A stretch of 64,000 bases of DNA from Shimia sp. SK013. GTDB taxonomy: Bacteria; Pseudomonadota; Alphaproteobacteria; Rhodobacterales; Rhodobacteraceae. The notes beneath the pieces were generated by a model. It was not told the origin of the DNA. It worked only from the letters and a program-made list of their open reading frames with translations, and did not search any database. Both the position numbers and the translations under genes were made by a program. Location of the stretch: NCBI RefSeq assembly GCF_001292625.1, contig NZ_LAJH01000017.1:43142-107141 (forward strand), in the 5' to 3' direction. The stretch's first letter is position 1, and each line of letters starts with the position of its first letter. Of the stretch, positions 19,304 through 27,130 are shown piece after piece.

Positions 19304-20565
19304 CGCACCACCTCAAAGGCCTCTTCAAAAAAGTCCGGCCCACCAAAGTTGCCGGATTTCAAAGCCAGCGCCAAAGGCAGTGTGCCGATGCCTTCTGACC
19401 ACGGCACGCCCGGCGCGATTTCCGGTCCTATCCGCAGCGCGTTTACGCCAAGTGCGGACACGACCGCCCCCGACGTTTCCCCGCCAGCAACCACCAAACG
19501 CCCAAATCCAGCTCGGTTTAACCGCGCGGCCAAGGCTCCCATGACCTCCTCAACCATCGCGCCAGCTTTCTCCACGCCATAAATGGCCTGCACTTGCCGC
19601 ACTTCTTCGGGATCAGCTGACGCATAAATCAACACTGGCGCTTCATCGTGCTGTCCCAAAGCCCAATTTGCCAGATCGCCCACAACGTCGTCGCCTGCCG
19701 CGATCCGGTCCACCACGATTTTGCGTGTCGGCCAAGTCTCTTTGGCTCGCGCAATCTGGCCTCGCGTCGCCGCAGAACAGCTGCCCGCAAGAACCAGCTC
19801 CCGCCCCGCCACAACTGGCGCGCACGCCTTGGCCGGCGCACCTAGCAATCCACGGCTACGAAAATTTTGGGGCAAGCCGGTTGCCACACCGGAGCCGCCC
19901 GTTATCAGTGGGTGGTCCCGCGCCGCAGTGCCTATCACCCGCAAATCAGCGTCATCGAGAGCATCAACAACCGCGTATCCAATGCCCTCCACTGCCAATG
20001 ACTTTATGGCATTGCGCACCGCATCCGCCCCGTCACGCACAGTTTGCAACGGCACCAATCCCACCTCTGCATCCGACTGCGCCTTCATCAAACGAATCAG
20101 GCTGCTGTCGCGCATAGGGGTCAATGGATGATCCTTCATCGAGCTTTCGTGCAAAGGCAGTTCACCAACAAACAAATGCCCCTTATAAATCGTACGGGAA
20201 GTATCAGGAAACGCTGGACAAACAATCGCGCAACCTGCGCCCAATTCAGCACGTACCGCGTCTGCAACCGGCCCGATGTTGCCATCAGGCGTGCTGTCAA
20301 AGGTCGAGCAGTACTTGAAAACGATCTGCTCCGCGCCTTGCGCTTGCAGCCAGCGCAACGCCTCCAGCGATTGTGATACGGCGTCGACAACTTGCGCTGA
20401 GCGCGATTTGAGCGCCACGACCACTGCATCGACGTCTCCCGTTGCAGTCGCCGCGTCCGGCACCCCTATGGTTTGAACAACCCGCATGCCCTCTTTGACG
20501 AGTGTATTGGCAAGATCGGTTGCACCGGTGAAATCATCTGCAATGGCCCCCAACAAGATGCCCAT
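19300..20565 (-). CDS. otnK: 3-oxo-tetronate kinase (four-carbon acid sugar kinase family)
   Basis: A 421-residue kinase of the former DUF1537 family. The N-terminal sugar-binding domain starts with LGAIADDFTGATDLANTLV, and later blocks are CPAFPDTSRTIYKGHLFV, HPLTPMRDSSLI and the C-terminal ATP site AGGETSGAVVSALG near residue 365. OtnK phosphorylates 3-oxo-tetronates. It is translationally coupled to otnC and follows the dehydrogenase gene by 1 bp. The presence of the pair without a 2-hydroxy acid dehydrogenase (LtnD-type) or OtnI isomerase in the window is notable. Confidence 0.88.
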   Translation of the reverse strand: MGILLGAIADDFTGATDLANTLVKEGMRVVQTIGVPDAATATGDVDAVVVALKSRSAQVVDAVSQSLEALRWLQAQGAEQIVFKYCSTFDSTPDGNIGPVADAVRAELGAGCAIVCPAFPDTSRTIYKGHLFVGELPLHESSMKDHPLTPMRDSSLIRLMKAQSDAEVGLVPLQTVRDGADAVRNAIKSLAVEGIGYAVVDALDDADLRVIGTAARDHPLITGGSGVATGLPQNFRSRGLLGAPAKACAPVVAGRELVLAGSCSAATRGQIARAKETWPTRKIVVDRIAAGDDVVGDLANWALGQHDEAPVLIYASADPEEVRQVQAIYGVEKAGAMVEEVMGALAARLNRAGFGRLVVAGGETSGAVVSALGVNALRIGPEIAPGVPWSEGIGTLPLALALKSGNFGGPDFFEEAFEVVR

Positions 20566-20566
20566 T

Positions 20567-21667
20567 TCAGCCCCCTGACACGCGACGCAAAACTTCGGCG
20601 GTCACCGCTTTTGTGCCCATATCCCCGCCAAACTCCATAGGCCGCAGCGCATAGTCACTAAATCCTGCGTCCACTGCGCCTTCGATAAACGCGCCAGCCG
20701 TCTCAAGACGCATATCGCCGGATTTCTCGGCCAAATAGTCCAACATCATTGCCCCGCTAAGGATTGCCGCAAGTGGGTTGGCTTTGTCCTGCCCCATAAT
20801 GTCGGGCGCGCTGCCATGTGCCGGCTGGAACAGACCTGTTTCGTCGCCAATTTCGCCACAAGCCGCGATGCCCATACCGCCGACCAATCCGCCGGCCAGA
20901 TCGCTCAGGATGTCGCCAAACATATTTTCCATGACCATGACGTCAAAGTCCCAAGGCTTGCGCACCAGATCAAGCGCCATTGCGTCAACATAATTGTACC
21001 CAACTTCCACGTCCGGAAAGGCCACCTTGGTTTCATCAAAAATCTTGCGGAAAAAGGCCATCGAGGCAAAAACGTTGGCTTTGTCCACACAGGTTAGGCG
21101 CGCAGATTTCCCCCGCTCCTTGCGCCGCTCCGCAAGTTTGAAAGCAAATCGGTGCAGCTTCTCGGTGGTGGCCCGTGACACCCGCAATGTCTCACGAACC
21201 TCTTCATCGCCGCGCACTTCGAACCGGCCGTGAACAGCCGCAGAAAAAAACAGCCCTTCTGTGCTTTCCCGCAGGATAATCATGTCCAGCCCCGCGGCGC
21301 GCGGGTCCGCCAGACGTTGCGGCGCGTTGGGATAGGCCCTGACCGGTCGCACGCCTGCATAAAGCTGAAACCGGTCGCGCAAGCGCAAATGCGGCGAGAT
21401 CTCGGTGCCATCCGCATGGCGGATCGCCGGCAACCCTATTGCCCCAAGGAAAATAGCGTCCGCAGCCCCGGCACGCTCTTCGCCGTCTGGTTCGATGTCC
21501 TGACCAGTCTCGGCAAAGTAACCGGCACCGGCAGAGATTTCATCGTAGCGCAACGCCGGCGCGCCCGCACGTGCAACGGCAGCATCCACGACCGCGATCG
21601 CCGCATTGGCAACATCAATTCCGATTCCGTCGCCTCGAATAAGCGCGACACTCAGGGGATGGGTCAT
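20567..21667 (-). CDS. Isocitrate/isopropylmalate dehydrogenase family enzyme (tartrate-dehydrogenase-like)
   Basis: A 366-residue NAD-dependent beta-decarboxylating-type dehydrogenase: LIRGDGIGIDV start, LRLRDRFQLYAGVRPVRAY near residue 95, IILRESTEGLFF near 133, a CVDKANVFASM segment, and the metal/NAD region FGDILSDLAGGLVGGMG plus FQPAHGSAPDI near 285. It is the first enzyme gene of the operon after the GntR gene. Leucine biosynthesis enzymes have a similar fold, but the context points to a sugar acid such as threonate, erythronate or tartrate. It would oxidise the hydroxyl beta to the carboxylate, giving a 3-oxo acid directly. That substrate is inferred. Confidence 0.85.
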   Translation of the reverse strand: MTHPLSVALIRGDGIGIDVANAAIAVVDAAVARAGAPALRYDEISAGAGYFAETGQDIEPDGEERAGAADAIFLGAIGLPAIRHADGTEISPHLRLRDRFQLYAGVRPVRAYPNAPQRLADPRAAGLDMIILRESTEGLFFSAAVHGRFEVRGDEEVRETLRVSRATTEKLHRFAFKLAERRKERGKSARLTCVDKANVFASMAFFRKIFDETKVAFPDVEVGYNYVDAMALDLVRKPWDFDVMVMENMFGDILSDLAGGLVGGMGIAACGEIGDETGLFQPAHGSAPDIMGQDKANPLAAILSGAMMLDYLAEKSGDMRLETAGAFIEGAVDAGFSDYALRPMEFGGDMGTKAVTAEVLRRVSGG

Positions 21668-21694
21668 TAAATTGGGTCTCTTCTTTGCTAAGGG

Positions 21695-22360
21695 CTACAG
21701 CTGTGGCAGCCGATAATTTTCCAACAGTTTCAGCAATTCCCTCGCGGCCCGCTCCCGGTGCTGACGGAAAACACTTCGGGTGCCCTCCACGTCACCGGCC
21801 GCCAACCGGTCGAGAATTTCGCGGTGTTCTTGCGTTGATCTCACGGGCAACTCGCGCAAACGAAGCGTCACAATCCGCGCGCGATGCGCCTGATCGAAAA
21901 GGGAGCTTACGAACGCATACATGCGGCGGTTGCCATGAAGTTCTAGCAACGTGATGTGGAACCGGTCATCGGCCGCCGCCCAGAGGTCCAGATCACCAAC
22001 TTCCAGCGCTGCGGCCATTTCGTCGGTGGCCCGCCTCAAAGGCGCCAGTTCTTCTGCACTAGGCCTGCGCGCCGCCAGACCTGCGGCGGCATCCGGCTCT
22101 AGGGCTGTGAGGATTTGATAAATCTCCTGCATGTCCTCAGCTTTGATCGGCAAGACCCGTGCTCCTCTGCGCGGAATCAATTCAACCAGTCCTTCCGCCT
22201 CCAGGCGGATCAACGCCTCGCGTACCGGCGTGCGGCTCATACCCAAACGCTCCGCGATCTCCGGCTCCGGTGCCTGAAACCCTGGCGGCATCAAGTTTGA
22301 ACGGATGTCCTCCTTAAGCCGCGCATATGCGTCCCCGACGCGTGTTTGTTTTTCGGCCAT
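21695..22360 (-). CDS. GntR-family regulator, FCD subgroup
   Basis: A 221-residue repressor-type protein: N-terminal winged helix (EPEIAERLGMSRTPVREALIRLEAEGLVELIPRRGARV, key words SRTPVREAL and RRGARV) and a C-terminal all-helical FCD effector domain with metal-ligand type residues (D-x-x-F-H in ADDRFHITLLELHGN, and EHREILDRL). The start chosen precedes MAEKQTR; a longer frame begins 41 residues upstream inside the operator. A perfect 14-bp palindrome lies 55 bp upstream, and a near copy lies before the TRAP operon. It therefore probably represses itself, the otn genes and the transporter until a sugar acid binds. Confidence 0.88.
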   Translation of the reverse strand: MAEKQTRVGDAYARLKEDIRSNLMPPGFQAPEPEIAERLGMSRTPVREALIRLEAEGLVELIPRRGARVLPIKAEDMQEIYQILTALEPDAAAGLAARRPSAEELAPLRRATDEMAAALEVGDLDLWAAADDRFHITLLELHGNRRMYAFVSSLFDQAHRARIVTLRLRELPVRSTQEHREILDRLAAGDVEGTRSVFRQHRERAARELLKLLENYRLPQL

Positions 22361-22414
22361 CTTCGCTGACTCTTCCCAAGACTCTCGCAGCGGGCACAAC
22401 GCCTGCGAATACTT

Positions 22415-22428
22415 TAATGTATACATTA
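22415..22428. promoter_or_regulatory. Perfect 14-bp palindrome, GntR autoregulatory operator
   Basis: TAATGTATACATTA is fully palindromic and sits upstream of the gntR start. TnGTATACnA-type cores are usual for FCD-type GntR proteins. The same core recurs at 17165-17178 before the TRAP genes. Confidence 0.7.
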
Positions 22429-22546
22429 TCAAATTCTTTAAGTAAAGATCACTTAACAATGTGCGCGTTGGAGTATTTGACAATGTCTAAAAAACCTATC
22501 CGATATGGACGGGAAGACCAGCACAAGAGCGCCTTGGGGAGGGAAA

Positions 22547-23344
22547 ATGTCGGATTTTTGGAGGGTTTACGCGATAAAATACGCGGACCGGAACACGCGC
22601 ACCCGCGCAGATAGCTTTATCTTTGACGATCACCCGGCTGCGCAGCATGGCATGGACTACTTTGTCTGGCTGCTCAAAAACGGATCGCGCACCATCCTTG
22701 TTGATACCGGATACGATTCCACCGAGGCCAACCGCCGTGATCGCCCTATCCTGCGCGACCCTTCCAAGGCTCTTGAAGTGATGAATGTGGACGCGGCCAA
22801 GATAGACACGGTGATCATTACGCATCTACATTATGATCACGCTGGCGGGTTGGACCGCTACCCCAACGCTACGTTTCACCTTCAAGCCGCAGAGATGGCT
22901 TTTGCCACGGGCCCCTGCATGTGCCACGACACCCTTCGTATGCCATTCACCGCAGACCATGTCTGCGAGATGGTGCAACACGTCTATTCGGGGCGGGTGG
23001 TGTTTCACGATGGTTCAGCCGAGGTGACACCAGGTGTACGCGTGCATTGCATTGGTGGACATTCCCGCGGGCTTCAAGTGGTGGAAGTTGACACAGAAGA
23101 TGGTCCATTGTGTCTGGCTTCAGACGCGGCGCACTACTACGAGAACTTTCTGCTTCGCAAACCCTTCCCCATCGTGGAGAACGTCGAGACCATGATTGCG
23201 GGTTATGACACACTTTATCAGCTAGGCGGCACACAAGGCCGCATCATCCCCGGTCACGATCCCTTGGTGACGACGCATTATCCGGCTGTCGGCCAATCGG
23301 GGTTTGTCTGGCGGCTCGACAAAGGGCCCGACAAACCATTTTAA
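22547..23344 (+). CDS. Metallo-beta-lactamase-fold hydrolase (N-acyl-homoserine-lactonase-like)
   Basis: A 265-residue zinc hydrolase. The metal motif HLHYDHAGG (HxHxDH) lies near residue 93, the second-sphere His in GGHSRG near 173, Asp in LASDAAHYY near 196, and the last His in IPGHDP near 241. This layout matches the AttM/AiiB-type lactonase family. The start has GGGGAGGG at good spacing. It is divergent from gntR across about 190 bp that include the palindrome, so it may share the regulation. A lactonase for a sugar acid lactone would fit the otn pathway as well as a quorum-quenching role. Confidence 0.82.
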   Translation: MSDFWRVYAIKYADRNTRTRADSFIFDDHPAAQHGMDYFVWLLKNGSRTILVDTGYDSTEANRRDRPILRDPSKALEVMNVDAAKIDTVIITHLHYDHAGGLDRYPNATFHLQAAEMAFATGPCMCHDTLRMPFTADHVCEMVQHVYSGRVVFHDGSAEVTPGVRVHCIGGHSRGLQVVEVDTEDGPLCLASDAAHYYENFLLRKPFPIVENVETMIAGYDTLYQLGGTQGRIIPGHDPLVTTHYPAVGQSGFVWRLDKGPDKPF

Positions 23345-23356
23345 GAACAGCAAGAA

Positions 23357-23384
23357 AAAACGCCGCCCTGTGAGGCAGCGTTTT
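23357..23384. terminator. Bidirectional terminator between convergent genes
   Basis: AAAACGCCGCC and GGCAGCGTTTT form a stem with one mismatch around a CTGTGA loop, with A-rich and T-rich ends so it can work both ways. It lies between the convergent lactonase-like and ABC ATPase genes. Confidence 0.75.
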
Positions 23385-23387
23385 CCG

Positions 23388-25100
23388 TTAAACGATTTCG
23401 TCTTTGAGACCCTCGGTGGACAACCCTTCAAGCTTGGGCATCAAACTCAGAAGTTCGCGGGTATAAGCCTCTTTCGGGTTCGCAAACAGCTCTTCCGTCT
23501 CGGCCACTTCCACCATCTGACCCTGGCGCATCACGCCCACGCGGTCACACATTTGACGCACCACCGGCAAGTCATGGCTGATGAACAGCATAGTCAGACC
23601 CAAATGCTCCTGCAGATCTTTGAGAATATTCAGGATTTGCGCTTGAATGGACACGTCCAACGCCGAGGTCGGCTCGTCACATATCAAGAACCGAGGCTGT
23701 GTCGCCAATGCCCGTGCAATCGAAATCCTCTGACGCTGACCGCCAGAAAACTCGTGCGGATATCTGCGGCCCGCTTCGGACCCCAATCCGACGCGATCCA
23801 ACAGCTCATCCACGCGATGCTGAATGGCCGCGCCTTCAAGCAATTTGTGGTGTTTCACAGGTTCGGCAATGATCTCATCCACCCGCATGCGTGGGTTCAG
23901 GCTGGAATACGGATCCTGAAAAATCATCTGAATCTGTCGGCGATAGCCTTCGAGATCGCGATTGCTGCTCAACGCAGTCACTTCGGTTTCGTCAAAGGTT
24001 ATCTTCCCGCCGTTGGTTTCATAAAGTGTTGCAATCATGCGGGCCACTGTCGACTTGCCAGACCCACTTTCCCCCACAACCCCAAAGACTTCTCCATCGC
24101 GGATATCAAAACTGACGTTGTCCACCGCCTTGAAATACTTGCGACGCGACGGGATCAGCGCACCTTTCTGCAAGAATGTTTTGGTGAGGTTCTCAACTTT
24201 CAGCAACGTGCCGGATTTGGACGGCTCGGGCTTTTGCCAATTGCGCGCCAGATCATCAATATGGAACTCAATCGACCGTCCGCCATAGGACAGCTGAGGA
24301 AAGCGGTGTACCTTCAACGTTGGACGCGGAACGGCCGCAATCAGCGACTTGGTATAGTCATGCTGCGGATTGCCCATCACCTGCTCAGTAGCGCCGCTTT
24401 CAACCACGGCGCCCTGATACATCACCGTCACTTTGTCGGTGGTGTCGGCAATCACACCCATGTCGTGGGTGATCAGGATCACCCCGGTCTGCCGCTCCCG
24501 CGCCAATTCTTTGATAAGCTCAAGGATTTGCGCCTGAATGGACACATCGAGCGCCGTCGTCGGCTCGTCCGCAATGATCACATCAGGTTCAGAACACAGC
24601 GCCAACGCAATCACCACACGTTGCCGCATCCCACCAGAAAACTGGTGCGGATACATATCGATGCGTTCATCAGGAAGAGGAATGCCGACGCGGTCCAAAA
24701 GTTCGACCGCGCGCTTGCGGCTGTCGCCGTCGGACAGTTTCAGGTGAAACTGGATGGTTTCAATCAACTGCTGGCCAACGGTCAACAACGGGTTCAGGGA
24801 CGTCAACGGATCTTGAAAGATCATCGAGATTTTGGCGCCGCGCAAAGACCGCATGGCCTCTGCATCGCGCCCGCTGATCGCCTCGCCCTTAAAGCTTACC
24901 GTGCCGCCTGCGATATGGCCGGGGCGTTCCAGAAGGCCCATAACCGCCGCGCCAATTGTCGACTTACCGGCCCCGGATTCCCCTACAAGCCCGTGGATTT
25001 CGCCAGGTTCAACCGTCAGGTCCGCTTCGTTGACTGCCACAAACACCTTGTGACGGGTCGGAAAATGTACCGACAGGTCTTCGATTGTAAGAAGAGTCAT
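23388..25100 (-). CDS. Peptide/opine-type ABC transporter, fused double ATPase (DppD-DppF type)
   Basis: A 570-residue protein with two complete ABC domains. The first has Walker A GESGAGKST near residue 40, signature FSGGMRQRV and Walker B IADEPTTALD. The second has GESGSGKST near 348, FSGGQRQRIS and LICDEPTSALD. Each is followed by an oligopeptide-type C-terminal tail (Q-H-D-Y-T-K-S-L and K-E-A-Y-T-R-E-L). It energises the permeases encoded just upstream (one-base stop/start overlap). Substrates of such transporters include peptides, opines and glutathione; the real one is unknown. Confidence 0.92.
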   Translation of the reverse strand: MTLLTIEDLSVHFPTRHKVFVAVNEADLTVEPGEIHGLVGESGAGKSTIGAAVMGLLERPGHIAGGTVSFKGEAISGRDAEAMRSLRGAKISMIFQDPLTSLNPLLTVGQQLIETIQFHLKLSDGDSRKRAVELLDRVGIPLPDERIDMYPHQFSGGMRQRVVIALALCSEPDVIIADEPTTALDVSIQAQILELIKELARERQTGVILITHDMGVIADTTDKVTVMYQGAVVESGATEQVMGNPQHDYTKSLIAAVPRPTLKVHRFPQLSYGGRSIEFHIDDLARNWQKPEPSKSGTLLKVENLTKTFLQKGALIPSRRKYFKAVDNVSFDIRDGEVFGVVGESGSGKSTVARMIATLYETNGGKITFDETEVTALSSNRDLEGYRRQIQMIFQDPYSSLNPRMRVDEIIAEPVKHHKLLEGAAIQHRVDELLDRVGLGSEAGRRYPHEFSGGQRQRISIARALATQPRFLICDEPTSALDVSIQAQILNILKDLQEHLGLTMLFISHDLPVVRQMCDRVGVMRQGQMVEVAETEELFANPKEAYTRELLSLMPKLEGLSTEGLKDEIV

Positions 25101-26044
25101 TACTGCAACCTCGGGTTCAATGCATCGCGCAGCCAGTCACCCAGCAAATTCACCGACAGTGCCAGCGACAGAAGGGTGACCGACGGGAACAGGATAATCC
25201 ACCACTCACCGGAGAACAGGAAACCCTGCCCGATGCGGATCAACGTGCCCAACGACGGTTGGGTTGGTGGGGCACCCACGCCAAGGAACGACAGAGTCGC
25301 CTCGGCAATGATTGCCAACGCCAACGAAATGGTCGCAATCACCAGAACCGGTGACAATACGTTAGGCAGAATGTGACGCAGCATGATGATGCCTTTGCCG
25401 CGGCCGATCATTCGTGCGGCCTGCACGTATTCTTTGTCCTTTTCCACCAACGTCGCGCCACGCACGACACGGGCAAATTGCACCCAATCAGACAGACCGA
25501 TGGCAAGGATCAAAACCCAGATCGCCATCTTGTCCTGATGCTCAATCGGGGTGATGCCTTTGGCGACCCCGAAAATCAACATCGCCACCAGAATAGCCGG
25601 GAAAGTCAACTGAACGTCAGCGGCCCGCATGATGATGGTTTCGATCCATCCCCCTACGTACCCTGCGATCAAGCCAAGCGTGATGCCCAGCACCATCGCA
25701 AACAGCACCGCTGAGAAGCCAACGAACAGAGAAATCCGCATGCCGTACAGGATGGTTGAGAACACGTCGCGTCCCTGATCATCGGTGCCAAGCCAGAACA
25801 CATCGCCGGTAAACTCGTTGGCGGCCATTGGCGCTGTAAACCCGTTCATCAAATCCAGAGAGGCCGGATCAAACGGATTGTGCGGCGCGATCAAGGGCGC
25901 AAAGATTGCGCTCAGAACCAGCAACGCCACCACAAATGCCGACCCAACGGCCACAGGTGTGCGGCGGAAGTTATAGGCAAAATCACTATCCCAAGCGCGG
26001 GCAAACATGGATTTCGGGGCAGATTGAGAGGTTTGGTCGGACAT
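25100..26044 (-). CDS. Peptide-type ABC transporter permease (DppC family)
   Basis: A 314-residue membrane protein: N-terminal OppC-type segment FRRTPVAVGSAFVV, the region GTDDQGRDVFSTILYGMRISLFVGF, and the EAA loop WVQFARVVRGATLVEKDKEYVQAARMIG. About six hydrophobic segments are visible. The ATG shares one base with the stop of the upstream permease; a GTG one codon earlier is possible. It forms the channel with its DppB partner. Confidence 0.92.
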   Translation of the reverse strand: MSDQTSQSAPKSMFARAWDSDFAYNFRRTPVAVGSAFVVALLVLSAIFAPLIAPHNPFDPASLDLMNGFTAPMAANEFTGDVFWLGTDDQGRDVFSTILYGMRISLFVGFSAVLFAMVLGITLGLIAGYVGGWIETIIMRAADVQLTFPAILVAMLIFGVAKGITPIEHQDKMAIWVLILAIGLSDWVQFARVVRGATLVEKDKEYVQAARMIGRGKGIIMLRHILPNVLSPVLVIATISLALAIIAEATLSFLGVGAPPTQPSLGTLIRIGQGFLFSGEWWIILFPSVTLLSLALSVNLLGDWLRDALNPRLQ

Positions 26045-27024
26045 CACTTCGCCCCCTTCTGATCAACACGCAAGCGCGGGTCGATGGCAAAATACAACAG
26101 ATCAACGATCAAGTTAATGCCAACAAACATAACCGAAATCAGCATCAGATAGGCGGCCATCACAGGTATGTCGACAAACTGGATCGCGTTGATGAACAGC
26201 AGCCCAACACCGGGCCATTGAAACACGGTCTCGGTGATGATGGCAAAAGCAATGATCGAACCGAGCTGAAGTCCCGTCACAGTGATCACCGGCACCAGTG
26301 TGTTCTTTAACGCGTGGCGGAAGTTCACTGACCGTTCTTTGAGGCCGCGAGCGCGGGCAAACCGAATATAGTCCTGACGCAGAACTTCGAGCATTTCAGA
26401 CCGCACCAGCCGCATGATCAGCGTCATTTGATACAGCCCAAGCGTGATCGACGGCAGGATCAAAGCCTTGAGACCGCTTGCGGTCAAAAAGCCGGTGCTC
26501 CACCAGCCGATGTTCACCACGTCTCCCCTGCCAAATGAGGGGAGCCATCCCAACTCCACCGCGAACAGGTAAATTAGGAGGATACCTATGAGGAAGGTTG
26601 GCAGAGACACCCCAATCAACGAGACTGACATGATCATATTGGCCATAAACCCGTCGCGTCGGATCGCGGTAAACACGCCCAGTCCAATGCCGATCGTAAT
26701 CGCAAAAAAACCACTCACAGCGGCCAGTTCCAACGTCGCGGGGGCTCGTTCTACCAAGATCGTCGACACCGGACGCCCCTGACGATAGCTGACGCCAAAA
26801 TTTCCCTCGGCTGCGCCTTTCAGGAATTTCACGTATTGCACAGGAAACGGTTGATCCAATCCCAGGTCAGTGCGCAGTCGCGCGATGTCCGCATCAGTGC
26901 GTTCCTGACCCAACATATTGTCGATTGGATCACCCACGAAACGGAACATGCTGAAGGCGACAAGCCCCACAATCAGCAGGACCAACGCAGATTGGAAGAC
27001 TCTGCGAATAACAAAAGTCAGCAT
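26044..27024 (-). CDS. Peptide-type ABC transporter permease (DppB family)
   Basis: A 326-residue membrane protein with the classic DppB start (a hydrophobic helix, then MLGQERTDADIARLRTDLGLDQPFPVQY, key words RTDLGLDQP), six hydrophobic segments and the EAA-loop-type DYIRFARARGLKERSV near residue 215. It overlaps dppC and is 106 bp after the binding-protein gene. No strong hairpin stands in that gap. Confidence 0.92.
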   Translation of the reverse strand: MLTFVIRRVFQSALVLLIVGLVAFSMFRFVGDPIDNMLGQERTDADIARLRTDLGLDQPFPVQYVKFLKGAAEGNFGVSYRQGRPVSTILVERAPATLELAAVSGFFAITIGIGLGVFTAIRRDGFMANMIMSVSLIGVSLPTFLIGILLIYLFAVELGWLPSFGRGDVVNIGWWSTGFLTASGLKALILPSITLGLYQMTLIMRLVRSEMLEVLRQDYIRFARARGLKERSVNFRHALKNTLVPVITVTGLQLGSIIAFAIITETVFQWPGVGLLFINAIQFVDIPVMAAYLMLISVMFVGINLIVDLLYFAIDPRLRVDQKGAK

Positions 27025-27130
27025 TTTTTGCCCCTCTTTTTAGGCGGCCTCCCTAGTTGCCTTTACAGACAAAGGTCAACCGCCCCCATGCATCACGGGC
27101 ACAGATTTTTAGAAAAAGTTTCGTAACACT

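Noticed and set aside
20567..21667. leuB, leucine biosynthesis
   Set aside because: The fold is the same, but no leucine genes are near and the gene lies in a GntR-controlled acid-sugar operon.
23304..25376. 690-codon open frame on the plus strand
   Set aside because: It lies antisense to the double ABC ATPase, whose motifs are complete. The product is His/Arg/Gln-rich without any family pattern, as expected for the reverse frame of a GC-rich gene.
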